Shown: positions 45,656-56,594, numbered from the stretch's first letter. The stretch: DNA of 64,000 nucleotides from Alnus glutinosa (GCF_958979055.1 NC_084893.1:26863487-26927486); one strand, 5' to 3'. The notes: a model not told the origin generated them from the letters alone. Program-made: numbers and translations.

Positions 45656-47059
45656 TCACACACACACAGCTGAACTATCTTAATTTTAAGAGGCATGCTT
45701 AGGTTATTGATTCTGACTGTTAAACTGTGCTTCTGCAGGTTGCTTCTGTAATGACAGTTTGGAATCAAATACAGCCTGAATATGCTGCTAACATGTGGAA
45801 TGAAGCCCTGAACATACGCCTTGGGACTCAGGTATTATAAAAACTTTTCCTCTACTTTTGATGCTATGCTTGTCAGGTTAGCTTGTAGTGGAATAGATCG
45901 AAGCTGTGCATTATTTTTTATTTTTTTAATGTAAAAGATGAAAAATAATGTATTTTTTCATCCCTCGCATAGATGAATGGGTTGCATGTAAGTGGTTTGA
46001 AAAAAAGGAACATGTCATTATAGACCATATTGGGAATTTGTTAGCTGGAAATTCCAGGGTCATTCCTTCTATCTCTTGGAACGAACATAGATATTATGGC
46101 TTGACCTAAACCCTCATAGGTATCAGATCTGAGGGGAAGACGATAAGAAGACAGTTTCTTTGATCTTCTAGATCAAAGAACTGTCATTTTTGAAATTCAA
46201 TGTGTCATTTATTATTTGTTGATTACCTGATGTAACTCGTTTTTCATGCAGAATCTTAGTCTTCCTGATATTCTTGTAGAAATTGAAATGCGTGGGTCAT
46301 CTTTTGATGAATTGCTGATTGTTCCCGAAGAGGACTTCTGGCTATACTCTGATGGGAAGTCAATGACTTGTGTTGCTTTCATTCTTGAAATGTACAAGGA
46401 GGCAGGACTATTTGATCCAATTGCTAGCTCTATTCAAGTCACTGAGTTTACAGTGAGTCCAACAATAATAATACGATTACTGTTTATTCTGGAGTAAAAT
46501 GTCACTGACTGCATCATCTTAATAGTATTGGTTGATCAGTATATAATACATAAAGAAGAAAAAGGAATATCATATACATCATTGGAATTAATAAGAATTC
46601 TGCGGTTGTATTGATCATAGCATAAGGATATCCTACAGCTAAGATAGATTACCACCCCCTTTACCTCCTCTCCATTGTGCATTGAATAAACTTCATAATA
46701 TTTAAAAAGCGAATTAGATTGTTACAGGTAAATGTGGATGTCCATTGAAGACTTCATCTTCTTAGGTGATTAAATGAAAACTCTCTTCCTAAGTAGGTTA
46801 CAATTTTGATTTGTATTTATTTATTCTGCTACCGCAAATGCAGATAAAGGACGCTTATATGCTCAAATTTTTCGAGAATAATTCAAGCCGCCTGCCAAAG
46901 TGGTGCAACGATGGGGACTATGTGAAGCTCCCTTTTTGTCAGATTCGAGGGATGTACCGAATGGAATTACCCGAGTACAATTCTATGGAACCATATATGC
47001 ATATGAATGAAAGATGTCCATCTCTGCCACCAAAATACTCAAGACCACAGAATTGCTAG
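35160..47059 (+). CDS. Gene X' (copy 2), intact paralogue of gene X
   Basis: Seven exons (35160-35468, 35545-35685, 35788-36153, 36231-36476, 45739-45831, 46252-46452, 46844-47059), all GT-AG and phase 0, give 523 aa, one Leu shorter in the signal peptide than copy 1. All blocks seen in copy 1 are kept, including GHAAV (H249) and TCVAFILEMYKEAG (C425), with no stop or frameshift, so the protein appears to be under constraint. The gene structure differs sharply: intron 1 is 76 bp (2185 in copy 1), intron 3 is 77 bp (1452), and intron 4 is 9262 bp (646) because of a copia element with a LINE inside. The upstream region is replaced by LINE sequence and a MULE lies 279 bp beyond the stop. Expression may therefore be altered; the sequence cannot tell. 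Confidence 0.88.
36944..37148 (-). repeat. Copia LTR (left, 3' LTR of the element)
   Basis: 205 bp, about 95% identical to 45338-45537. It has a 5-nt insertion (GGTAA) near its start. Confidence 0.93.
37170..39274 (-). pseudogene. Copia reverse transcriptase and RNase H (disrupted)
   Basis: The long frame 38006-39274 (422 codons) contains the end of integrase (VHLHKNQSTKPDP, GYRCYDP), a variable linker, and reverse transcriptase: KWVFSIKHKADGSIERYKAR, QFDVKNAFLHSNLEEEVYM, LYDLKQSPRGWF and the catalytic YVDDMIITSD. A stop separates it from 37658-37999 (GLKYFLGIEVARS, YQRLVGKLIYLSHTRPNIAY), followed by frame shifts into RNase H pieces (YTDADWV, LSKAEVEFRGMA, FCDNKAAIAI, HVEVDRHFIKE). At least three breaks, so no working polyprotein. 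Confidence 0.92.
39287..40400 (-). pseudogene. Copia protease and integrase (disrupted)
   Basis: The protease active-site motif LDSGASDHM is encoded near 40340-40370. Downstream are the copia H-C zinc-binding segment (LWHQHLGHPNFGYL, 39706-40329) and the integrase core: VDDCTRMTRLYLM, RVIRSDNGGEYVN and PQQNEVAERKNCHILE (39287-39781), keeping the D, D, E catalytic residues. A homopolymer of about 11 G near 40291-40301 shifts the frame after the protease, and integrase is split in two overlapping frames near 39710-39780 and again near 39290. Confidence 0.9.
40580..44306 (-). mobile_element. 5'-truncated L1-type LINE inserted in the copia gag zinc knuckle
   Basis: Flanked by a 14-bp target duplication ATAGCCATTTTTTT (40566-40579 and 44307-44320). 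The 3' tail is the T run at about 40573-40583 (poly(A) on the minus strand). About 3.7 kb: it begins just before the ORF2 start codon, so ORF1 is missing. It splits the copia codons between CSHCGK and GYPDWWYELQ, which abut when the LINE and one duplication are ignored. Confidence 0.93.
40868..44260 (-). pseudogene. LINE ORF2: endonuclease, reverse transcriptase, zf-RVT (nearly intact)
   Basis: Frame 42944-44260 (438 codons) is a complete endonuclease: ISWNVRGLNQ, CLQETKLD, GGDFNVIHF, GGSFTWTN, RLDRFLVS and the catalytic CSDHFPIL. One TAG at about 42941-42943 separates it from 41324-42934 (536 codons) with the reverse transcriptase: NRDKAPSPDGYPLAFF, KLDITKAFDHVNW, GLKQGDPLSPLLFIVVME, LLFADDILVFCEAN and KYLGMPLGA. 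After another stop, zf-RVT (WKSVWRTQAPPRAAFFVWTA) is at 41311-40868, and a frame change follows CCMCKK. Few lesions suggest a fairly recent insertion. No RNase H is present. Confidence 0.93.
44346..45259 (-). pseudogene. Copia gag (disrupted)
   Basis: Starts MAETVTNSGDAPP at 45259. It contains the UBN2-type gag core: DSSNYGLWSQVVEMYISGKDK (as separate blocks), LINSMNPTLIGNFI, AIATTYFDGSDTSQVYELRR, LWREINFWRP and the zinc-knuckle start CSHCGK at the left edge. TGA (after GNFI) and TAG (after AKSV) interrupt it near 44900 and 44883, plus a frame change near 44535. The rest of the knuckle lies beyond the nested LINE at about 40565. Confidence 0.9.
45338..45537 (-). repeat. Copia LTR (right, 5' LTR of the element)
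   Basis: 200 bp, partner of 36944-37148, followed directly by the GTCGT copy of the target duplication. Confidence 0.93.
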
Positions 47060-47337
47060 AGGTCTCTGTTTTTTATTTTTTTTTCGCTGGAATTTTTATA
47101 CGCCTCATCCCTGGCTTCTTAGCTGGTAGGTCTACTCTGTATGGTATTGTTTGATATGATGGCATGAAAGATCCATATGGAAAGGATTTTGATTTCAGTT
47201 GTAAATATGCTGACAGTACAAAAGGAAAGCAATCAACTATTTTTTTTTTTTTTTTTTTGATGAATAGAATCAACCATTAATCATCTTGAATTTCCCATGT
47301 TAATGCTTCATTAATTTCAGTGCTCTTGAAGTTTTAA

Positions 47338-48366
47338 GGGAAAATTGCATCATTGGTCTCTGTGGTATGCCATAATTATTTTTTAGTCCCTGTGGTTGAA
47401 AAAATTATTGGGAGATCCTTGTGGTACGTTATAATTACATTTTGCTCCCTCGGTCAATTTTTCGTCCACCCCTTCGACGGATTCTATTAACCTTACACGT
47501 CAGACCCAATAAAAAATTGACACGTGTATATTTGTTTTCAAATTATTTTTTGGTCATTTTTTGGTTTTTCCACGTCATCTGGGTTGGGCACGTCGACTGA
47601 CCCGAGTTAATTAATTTTTAGGGCTGACTTATTTTACCCCAATAGTAAAAACCCTCCATTTACTCCCCCACAATCCATTATCGCACAGTTTGTTCCCCGA
47701 AAGCCATAGTCGTCTTCTTCGCCAGTTCAAGGTCTTCTTCGCCGGTCACGCTGTAACTCGTATCTTCGCCGGTCACGCTACTCAGCCCAGCATCTGCTTC
47801 GCCGGTCACGCTGCTCAGCCCATCGTCTGCTTCGCCGGCCACGAGTCACGCCGGTCGTCGACGGTATCGTCGTTGTTCCTCGTTCTTTTTCATTCTTCTT
47901 TGCCGGTTTGCTGGTCACCACCATTTAGGGGTTTTTGTTCCACTATTTTCTGTATGTAGATTTTTTTGTTGAGAGAACCCCCTTTAGTATGTAGAACAGA
48001 TTTTTGTTTAGGGTTTACTCTGTTCTCTTGAAATGTCGGAATTGGTTCTGTATCCTTTAATTGTTTCGGAATTGGAGATAGATGGGTTGAAGATAGATGA
48101 GTTTGATCGGTCACAGATGGGATTAAATAGAGGTTGGAGACAGTGGGTTCCAAAAAGTTTGGCTTTTGGGGCTTATTTTATCTTTATGTGCTATTTGTGG
48201 GGCTTGTTTTCCCCCTTTATTTGTCTGCATCTGTAATGATAGCGATGTTCCACTCTTTTTATATCTCTTGGGTGTGGTGCATGTGAACTTGGTTGCTAAA
48301 GTTATTGAACTATGCTAAAATATTAACTATGCACATGTGTGTTCCATGTGCTAAAGCATTAACTAT
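47338..48366 (+). repeat. MULE terminal inverted repeat, left (1029 bp)
   Basis: Begins GGGAAAATTGCATCATTGG and ends CTAAAGCATTAACTAT. A subterminal array of about five copies of CTTCGCCGGTCACGCT-like units lies at 47717-47845 with spacing of 18-33 nt. Since it precedes the transposase gene, it should also contain the promoter and leader. The 67- and 89-codon frames it contains occur identically in the other repeat and are not considered genes. Confidence 0.95.
47717..47845 (+). promoter_or_regulatory. Subterminal CTTCGCCGGTCACGCT array (candidate transposase-binding sites)
   Basis: Units start near 47717 (CTTCGCCAGTTC), 47735, 47764, 47797 and 47830, the three central ones sharing CTTCGCCGGTCACGCT, with CAGCCCA between some. 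The array is mirrored at about 54135-54263. Repeated subterminal motifs in MULE termini are where transposase commonly binds; the role here is inferred. Confidence 0.5.
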
Positions 48367-48773
48367 ACTTTGTGGTCCATTACCGATTGAACACGTGGGT
48401 AGGTGATAGTTCCATATCATTATTATTAATTTTTTTTTCATTGAAACAGATAATTTCAAATGGTACATGTATTTGACATTGTTTAATTCACGTAATGGAA
48501 AGCACCATACTATGTTTTTTTTTCTTTCCTTTTCCAGTTGTTACTATGACACATACTTAAAAGTTGTGCTTTTGTTTTATTTTGTTTTGTTCTTTCTTTG
48601 TCACATTCGCTTTCAACAGTACTAGAACAGACTATGTTGTGGGGGCTTCTAATTCCTAGGCCCATGTTACTTTTCTCTGTGTTTCGGGAATTTTAACTAT
48701 GTTGGGAGAAAAAAAATAAAAAATAAAGTGGCAAGTGTACTCATCTAATAGCTATTTTTATATTGTCGCAGAA

Positions 48774-51700
48774 ATGGTAAGAGTACTCATTTACTGTGGT
48801 GGCTACCCCGAATATCTACGCATGACCTATGTCGGAGGCGAGATATATGACCAGGGAGAAATTGACGAAGACTTATTATCGATTACGCATTGGGGACAAA
48901 AGCTACATAGTTTGGGGTACAGGAATCATAGTGGGTTTTGGTGTAAGCTTGATAATGAGTGGTCAGACAATGGACTTCATCACATCCGTAATGATAGTGA
49001 TGTTATCGAGTTGATTGGTATGATACAAACAAAGAATACAAGAGTGTTGCACTTGTACGTGGATCACGAAACTGATGTGGCTAATTTAATTGACCCAACT
49101 GAACAACCAGCTGACGTTGAGAGAGGGGTTGGAGAGGATGAAGTTATAGAAGATGCTAATGTTGAGAGAGGGGTCGGGGATAAAGGAAGTGTAGAAGATG
49201 CTAGTGTTGAGGAAGGTGTTAGGGAGGACTCATCTGACGATCCTGATTATGAAGCTAGTGGGGATGAAAATTTAAGTGAATATGAGACAACTGATGCTGA
49301 GGATGACGATCTTTACACAAATGTTGGGAGAGGTAAAAATATGGAGGATACTCACAACAACTTTGATTGGTTTGGGGTTGGTGCAACCTCTAATGCACCA
49401 AACGTCAATGTCATCCCAGCTGATTCCGGCGATAGTGAGCGGGATATGGATAGTTTATCCTCGGAGTCTGACGATGCAAATGCCTCTCGGTCTAGGCGCA
49501 TGAAGATAAGATACCCAGACTTCACTGAGAATGATTTGAAAGGCAAAATAAAGCTGAAAAAGGGCATCCGATTTCCAAATACAAAATTGTTGAAGATTGC
49601 CCTTAAGACTTTTGCCATTCAGAATGGGTTCGATTTTGTGTACCAGCACAATGATAAAATTCGAGTGACAGCGGTGTGCAAACTAAAGTGTGGGTGGCGG
49701 CTTCATGCGTCGCAGTCAAACAAACGAGATGCCATACAAATTAAAACCTTCGTCAATACGCATAACTGTGGCACCCATCATGAGAACAAAAAAGCCAACA
49801 TGCATTGGATCGCAAATCAATACCTTGAGGAGTTTAGAGACGATCCCACATGGACTGTATACGCTTTGAGAGAGCGAGTTAAGAGGGACTACAATATCAA
49901 CATTCCAAAATGGGTTGCCTACCGAGCCAAGACAATTGCCATGAAGAAGATATATGGGAGTGAGGTTGAGCACTACCAAAACAGTCGGGACTATGCTGCG
50001 GCGGTGCACAAATGGAATCCGGGCAGCATGTGTGGTTTGCTAAAAGACGACATTCATTTTCATAGGATGTTTGTATGCTTGGATGCATGCAAGAAAGGTA
50101 TGATTGCTGGATGCAGGCCGATGATTGCATTGGATGGTTGCCATTTGAAGGGTCCATACAAGGGACAATTATTATGTGCGGTAGGCAGGGATGGGAATGA
50201 TGACATGTACCCAATTGCTTATGCTGTTGTAGAATCCGAGTGCAGAGAATCATGGACATGGTTTATGGCTAGTCTTCTTGATTGCCTTGGCCCTATTGAA
50301 GAGCGTGGATGGGTCTTTATGTCTGATAGGCAAAAGGTGATATATTTGAACCATTTTCTTAAAACACATGATTTTGAGAAAGATATTATGCTAATGTGAT
50401 ATATTTGTCTCTTTTGCAGGGTCTCATGGATACATTTGATACTATGTACCCTGGAGTTGAACACAGGTTTTGTATCCGACATCTGCATGCCAATTGTAAG
50501 CAAAAAGGGTGGAAAGGAAGAGCATTTAAAGATGAGTTGTTTGGAGCAGCTAGAGCCACAACCGAATTAGATTTTAAACGGCACCTAAATGTGATTAAGG
50601 GTATGAGCCAAGAAGCTTTTGATTACTTGGAAAAAATTGATCCTAGAGGTTGGTCAAGGCATGCATTTGGAACCAATTCCAAAACTGATATGATATCCAA
50701 TAACATTGCTGAATCTTTTAATTCTTGGATTAAGGATGCCAGAGACAAGTCACTCCTAACCATGTTGGAGATGATTAGGAGACAGTTGATGAATAGGTAT
50801 CACATTAAAAGAGAAGGAGCTAGTCAAACCACTAATAGGATTTGTCCAAAGATCCTAAAAAGGCTAGAGAGGTCCAAAGATTTACAGAGAAATCACATTT
50901 GTCAATGGCGAGATGGGGCAGCATTTGAGGTAGACAGCTGCTATGGTTCAAGGAGGGTGGTTAATCTTATCGCCATGACATGTAGCTGTGGTAGATGGCA
51001 GCTTAATGGGATTCCGTGTCCTCATGCATGTGCTGCCATTTTCACTGACCGGCGTAATCCAGAAGACTTTGTGCATGCGTGCTATTGGTATGATACATAC
51101 AAAAAAGCATATGCTCCTTCAATTCATCCAATGCCTGGCCCTGATGAATGGCCAAAAGTTACCATTGACACCATTCTACCACCATTGGTGAGAGCTCAAC
51201 CTGGACGCCCTAAAAAAGCTAGGAGAAAAGAAACAGATGAGCCTAAACACCCATATAAAGTTACAAGGCAAGGGTATGATGTTAGATGTGGGAATTGTGG
51301 GTTGATTGGCCATAATGTCAGGTTCTGTCACGAGCCATTGAGGCCAAACCGTCAGATCAATAGGAAGAAACCGAGCAAAAAGAAAAGAACTGTAAGGACG
51401 AGCCAGTTATACATGTTGGTTTTGGCTACTTGATTTAAATATTTTGTTGATGTATATTCTCTTTTCATGCAGGGAACTGTGCATAATGAGGGAAATGTGA
51501 GTAATGAGCAAGTCTCGCAACCAAATGCGTCTGGGCCATCCAACGTAAGGGCATATTTTGCAATTTTTTTTTTATTATATTGAATTGTAATGAGGAATTG
51601 ATAGTGTATATTACTAGTCAGCCTAGTCATAGTATATATTTTATTTAGTCTAATTATCTATATATGTTACTAAGGGATTTTTGTGGATGTGTTGTTTTTT

Positions 51701-51783
51701 CCCTGCAGGAGGGGAATGTGACAACAACTAGAGGTTCACAACATGATGGGGTACAAGAATGGAGTAATGTATTTTGTGATTGA
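48774..51783 (+). CDS. MURA-type MULE transposase
   Basis: Four exons, 48774-50336, 50420-51391, 51473-51544 and 51709-51783, join in phase 0 to 893 aa. The ATG follows a TTGTCGCAG acceptor, implying an intron in the 5' leader. Domain order: PB1-like N terminus (MVRVLIYCGGYPEY, 1-100); acidic stretch with repeated VERGVG units (115-240); MuDR DNA-binding domain (GIRFPNTKLLKIALK ... FVNTHNCG, about 263-335); MULE catalytic domain with D454 in ALDGCHLKGPYKGQ, D517 in FMSDRQKG, then HRFCIRHLHAN; SWIM zinc finger at about 708 (CSCGRWQLNGIPCPHACA); CCHC knuckle at about 811 (CGNCGLIGHNVRFC). It acts in the nucleus on the element's termini. No stop or frameshift interrupts it, so the enzyme may be functional. 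The last two short exons are less certain than the first two. Confidence 0.93.
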
Positions 51784-52300
51784 GTATTTTGTAAGAAACA
51801 ATATGATGGTATTTTGTTGATTTGTTGTGTGTGGTGGTATTTTGTTAGGAAGAACATGATGGTATTTTGTGGATGTATGGGGGTATTTTGACGAGAACAA
51901 TATGATGGTATTTTGTGGATGTATGGGGGTATTTTGACGAGAACAATATGATGTATTTTGTGGATGTATGGGGGTATTTTGACGAGAACAATATGATGTA
52001 TTTTGTTGATGTATGAGGGTAGTTTGTTAGGAACAATATGATAGTATTTTGTTGATGTATGGTGGTCATTGGAATGTATTTTGTTGATGTATAGTGGTCA
52101 TTGAAAGGTATTTTGTTGATGTATGGAACATTGGAATGTATTTTGTTGATGTATAGTGGTCATTGGAAGGTATTTTGTTGATGTATGGTGGTAATTGGAA
52201 GGTATTTTGTTAATGTATGGTGGTAATTGGAAGGTATTTTGTTGATGTATGGTGGTAATTGGAATGTATTTTGTTGATGTATGATGCTTATGGGATCCCA
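51784..52300. repeat. Minisatellite between the two MULE genes
   Basis: About 14 variant units of 28-38 nt built on GGTATTTTGTTGATGTATGG followed by TGGTCATTGGAA, TGGTAATTGGAA or GGGTATTTTGACGAGAACAA variants. It starts within the 3' end of the transposase gene and lies between the convergent genes. Confidence 0.88.
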
Positions 52301-52801
52301 AAAACAGGCGAATTACAAAATGCTATTTAATTTCTACTTTATAATGGCATTTTATTTTTCCAGAACGATGGAAAGAAAGCATGAGTGGGTCATCTTCCAT
52401 TTCAATATGTATTTAGCAGGCATTCAGGATACATCAATAAATTAAGCCTAATATAAGAGCACAAATCAATGTACAAACACAATGAGCTTCCAGCACCATA
52501 AAAGACCGTGGGGCTAAAGTCTGCTACATTGCAAAGACACAATATTTCAGCATCTCAATTTTCAAGTTACAGAAATCCAATTGGAACTACACATAATTGG
52601 AACTACTAAGGATAAGGATTTAACTACACAAAATGAACTTCTTGGTGCCTTTGGTTTGGGAATTACGATGACATCAAACCAATGGAGTACAACAAGAGAA
52701 TCCTAGTGAAATTAAGAAACACGAAAAGCAAGGACCTACTTTTTCCAAGTCCATATCAACCACTTGTTACAAACACTACCTCCAAGATGAACAAAAGTGA
52801 T

Positions 52802-53152
52802 CTAAACAGGACACATAAAAGCAAACAAAAGAGCAACAATTATTCCCCATGACATAAACATAATCACATTTGATCGCTTCTCTTTTTTTGCTTGTTTCCG
52901 AAGTTCTTCTTCCATAGTCTTAATCTTCACCCTCAATTCGTATACAACCTCGCCGCCACGTTCACAAATGCGTGGTTCAAACCATTCAAAATATTTGCAA
53001 TGTGGGCCTTTGCCGTATCGAGCGCATCCAAAGAACCGTCTTCCCGGATTTTTCCTCGTCCATGAAGTCCTTAAATATGTTTTCATACCACAGTAGCATT
53101 CCCGTGCTGGCGCTTCACTGCAATTTTCCGATGATGACCAATTTGAAGACAT
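52802..53152 (-). CDS. GRF-type zinc finger protein with coiled coil and membrane anchor, carried by the MULE
   Basis: Single-exon 116-aa protein. Residues about 18-60 form a GRF zinc finger: CYCGMKTYLRTS, then NPGRRFFGCARYGKGPHCKYFEW, with the invariant C-x-C, C and C ligands. Residues about 65-92 (ELRVKIKTMEEELRKQAKKEK) look like a short coiled coil. Residues about 94-115 (NVIMFMSWGIIVALLFAFM) are a hydrophobic C-terminal anchor. Similar GRF-coil-TM proteins are common as uncharacterised plant proteins (At4g04775-like). GRF fingers are known to bind single-stranded nucleic acid. It is convergent with the transposase, as mudrB is to mudrA in maize MuDR, but unrelated to mudrB by sequence. 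A role in transposition is inferred only; it may instead be a captured host gene. Confidence 0.82.
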   Translation of the reverse strand: MSSNWSSSENCSEAPARECYCGMKTYLRTSWTRKNPGRRFFGCARYGKGPHCKYFEWFEPRICERGGEVVYELRVKIKTMEEELRKQAKKEKRSNVIMFMSWGIIVALLFAFMCPV

Positions 53153-53613
53153 CTAAATCAAAAAGACAAATGACTTCAAATTAACAAGGTAGTTCCAAAT
53201 TCAATTCCACACTGTTTCTCATTCAAAGCTAAAAAATTATGTCTTTCAAACAAAAAATATTATGAGTTTGGTCAGATTAAGTTTATCTCATAAAACTTAA
53301 TTTGTTTGCAGTTGTCTTATTTTCTTATTAGTAACATCTCAAATGCACTTGGCTTAGTTTGTTTGCAGTTTTTGTGCCATATAGTAAACACTTGAGTATC
53401 TGAGATGATGGATGATAGCTTAATTTTTGGTTAATAAGTCAGAAAATTATGTTTGTATTGATACTTACCAAAAAAAAATTATGTCTGTATGATATCCTTG
53501 TTACCTAACCTAATGGTTTCCATGTGAATAATGCATATACATTGAACTATATTTTCAGATTAATGCATTTTATTCTATTACTGCTTTTATATCTGCTCTT
53601 AAACAATTAATAC

Positions 53614-54642
53614 ATAGTTAATGCTTTAGCACATGGAACACACATGTGCATAGTTAATATTTTAGCATAGTTCAATAACTTTAGCAACCAAGTTCACATG
53701 CACCACACCCAAGAGATATAAAAAGAGTGGAACATCGCTATCATTACAGATGCAGACAAATAAAGGGGGAAAACAAGCCCCACAAATAGCACATAAAGAT
53801 AAAATAAGCCCCAAAAGCCAAACTTTTTGGAACCCACTGTCTCCAACCTCTATTTAATCCCATCTGTGACCGATCAAACTCATCTATCTTCAACCCATCT
53901 ATCTCCAATTCCGAAACAATTAAAGGATACAGAACCAATTCCGACATTTCAAGAGAACAGAGTAAACCCTAAACAAAAATCTGTTCTACATACTAAAGGG
54001 GGTTCTCTCAACAAAAAAATCTACATACAGAAAATAGTGGAACAAAAACCCCTAAATGGTGGTGACCAGCAAACCGGCAAAGAAGAATGAAAAAGAACGA
54101 GGAACAACGACGATACCGTCGACGACCGGCGTGACTCGTGGCCGGCGAAGCAGACGATGGGCTGAGCAGCGTGACCGGCGAAGCAGATGCTGGGCTGAGT
54201 AGCGTGACCGGCGAAGATACGAGTTACAGCGTGACCGGCGAAGAAGACCTTGAACTGGCGAAGAAGACGACTATGGCTTTCGGGGAACAAACTGTGCGAT
54301 AATGGATTGTGGGGGAGTAAATGGAGGGTTTTTACTGTTGGGGTAAAATAAGTCAGCCCTAAAAATTAATTAACTCGGGTCAGTCGACGTGCCCAACCCA
54401 GATGACGTGGAAAAACCAAAAAATGACCAAAAAATAATTTGAAAACAAATATACACGTGTCAATTTTTTATTGGGTCTGACGTGTAAGGTTAACAGAATC
54501 CGTCGAAGGGGTGGACGGAAAATTGACCGAGGGAGCAAAATGTAATTATAACGTACCACAAGGATCTCCCAGTAATTTTTTCAACCACAGGGACTAAAAA
54601 ATAATTATGGCATACCACAGGGACCAATGATGCAATTTTCCC
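53614..54642 (-). repeat. MULE terminal inverted repeat, right (1029 bp)
   Basis: Reverse complement of 47338-48366, same length to the base. The subterminal CGTGACCGGCGAAG array is at about 54135-54263. It ends GCAATTTTCCC next to the 9-bp target duplication. Confidence 0.95.
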
Positions 54643-54932
54643 AAGTTTTAATATGCTCTTGGAAATCTCATCCATTTTAAACTCACTTTCATAATATTGA
54701 AGAAAAATTTGGTCAGTCAGGAGATGCAAGCGGCCATGGGGACAGCAGCTTCAACTTTTATCCCACAATCTCCTTTATTTTATGGCATGTTGTATTTGGA
54801 ATTCGAGTTGCTCAATTACTGGATATCTTATAGTAGAATATAATGGTGTGTAAACTTTTAAATTTGATCCAGCAATGCTTACACATGCTATCCTTGATTT
54901 TTCAGAGTCCATAGTCGAGCTTGATTATATAC
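54643..54932 (+). other. X' 3' flank continued beyond the MULE
   Basis: Collinear with 16845-17135 of copy 1 (AAGTTTTAATATGCTCTTGG onward) with few differences. No gene. Confidence 0.9.
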
Positions 54933-55341
54933 AAGCTCGTAATCCGTGCGATGCGCGGGATTCTTTCTTATAATTTAGTTTCATAATAAAAAATAAAAAA
55001 TAATGGAAAAAGAGAAGCATAGAAAATATAGATAAAAAATGAAAACTGAAAAATACTAATCATATATTATATATAAAAGCCGAGTTCTTCCTTAGAATGG
55101 CATAAAATAGTGACACGTGACATGAACTCATATTTTTTAGTGACTAAACCGGTCATTTAAGTACTGAACTGGTCTTTTAATTAGTCATATTAAATGCACC
55201 GTTTATTTTACTTGAAATACATAGACTGTTTAGTTTTACTTAAATTATCAATTTTTTACTCAAAGGACCGGTTCAATGTTTAAAAAGTATGGATTCATGC
55301 CACGTGTCCTAATTCTAGGCCAACTTTAAGTTAGAACCTGA

Positions 55342-55377
<36 letters not shown>

Positions 55378-56594
55378 ATATGATACGTTTCAATAAAAAT
55401 AAAATCCATATAATTTTGAAAATTAAAAAAAAAAAAAAATGGCATTTCAAATTTAATGCTTAATTAACTCTTTAGTGTTTTAAAAATATTTATATTCATT
55501 TTGTGCACAATAATCAAATAACCAAATAGAAAGAGGTAGAAATTAGTGAGAATTTAATGACAAAAAAAAAAATTTGACATTTCTATTCATTTTTTATTCA
55601 ATATAAGAGAGTTAATTAGTCATATTAAATGCACAGTTTATTTTACTTGAAATACACAGACAGGTTTAGTTTTACTTAAATTATTAGTTTTTTACTCAAA
55701 TGACCGGTTCAATGTTTAAAAAGTATGAATTCATGCCACATGTTCTAATTCTAGGCCAACTGTAAGTTGGAACTTGGCTTATATATATGATATCTTTCAA
55801 TAAAAATAAAATCCATATAATTTTGAACATTAAAAAAAAAAAAAAGCATTTCAAATTTAATGCTTAATTAAATCTTTAGTGTTTTAAAAACATTTATATT
55901 CCTTTTGTGCACAATAATCAAATAATTTTTTTTTTCCTTTTTTGGCTTTCAAAAGCAGAATAATACTTACAAAAAATAAGTGAAAATTGTAAAAATCACA
56001 TAAAAGAAAAACAAATATCTCATAAAACATTTAAATGAATTAAAACATAAGACCCTTATTTTTAGTTTAATTCATATAAATTAAAACATGTTAAAATCTT
56101 TGTACCCATATGTGTAGTTTAGAATGAAAATAAGTATGAAAAATAAAAATAGCAAGAAGAAAACCACGATTTTGATTATCAAAATATAAAATAGAAAATT
56201 AGTAGGAATTTTTTTTAATGTCGATGTGATACCTATTATATTTCAATCCTATATAATTCTGAATATTCGAAAAAGCAAATGAACAAAAAAAAATATATCT
56301 CATAAACATTCAAATAAAGAATTGTTCAACCACAAATTTCACAAACAAAATGGAAACATATTTATATTTCAACCAAAAATATAAAAATACCAAAGAGTCC
56401 TACTTAAATCATTAATTGAGAGAGAGAGATTAGTTGTACCATTAATAGAGAGAGAGAGAGAGAAAAAGATTAAATAGACCAGTTCAATATTATTTAAAAG
56501 ACTGGTTCAGTACTTAAATGACCGGTTTAGTCACTAAAAAATATGGGTTCATGCCACGTGTCACTATTCTATGCCATTCTAAATAAGAACTCGA

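Larger units (their letters stand above)
47338..54642 (+). mobile_element. Full-length Mutator-like element (MULE), 7305 bp
   Basis: Bounded by a perfect 9-bp target duplication AAGTTTTAA (47329-47337, 54643-54651). The same 9-mer occurs once in the uninterrupted copy-1 sequence at 16845-16853. The terminal inverted repeats are 1029 bp each and nearly identical: I counted five mismatches in the outer 310 bp and none in the parts compared further in. It carries a four-exon transposase gene (48774-51783) and a convergent gene for a GRF zinc-finger membrane protein (52802-53152). Intact frames, long matching termini and a clean target duplication point to a young, possibly still mobile insertion. 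It lies 279 bp downstream of the X' stop codon. Confidence 0.96.

Noticed and set aside
48033..48236. 67-codon frame found identically at 53744-53947 (and 87- and 89-codon frames nearby)
   Set aside because: They lie in the MULE terminal inverted repeats, so identity follows from repeat structure. No domain is visible; the 89-codon frame only reflects the CTTCGCCGGTCACGCT array.
51784..52300. CRISPR-like or protein-coding repeat array
   Set aside because: Units vary in length and sequence with no unique spacers, in a plant transposon. It is a minisatellite; the minus-strand TIHQQN reading frame is an artefact.
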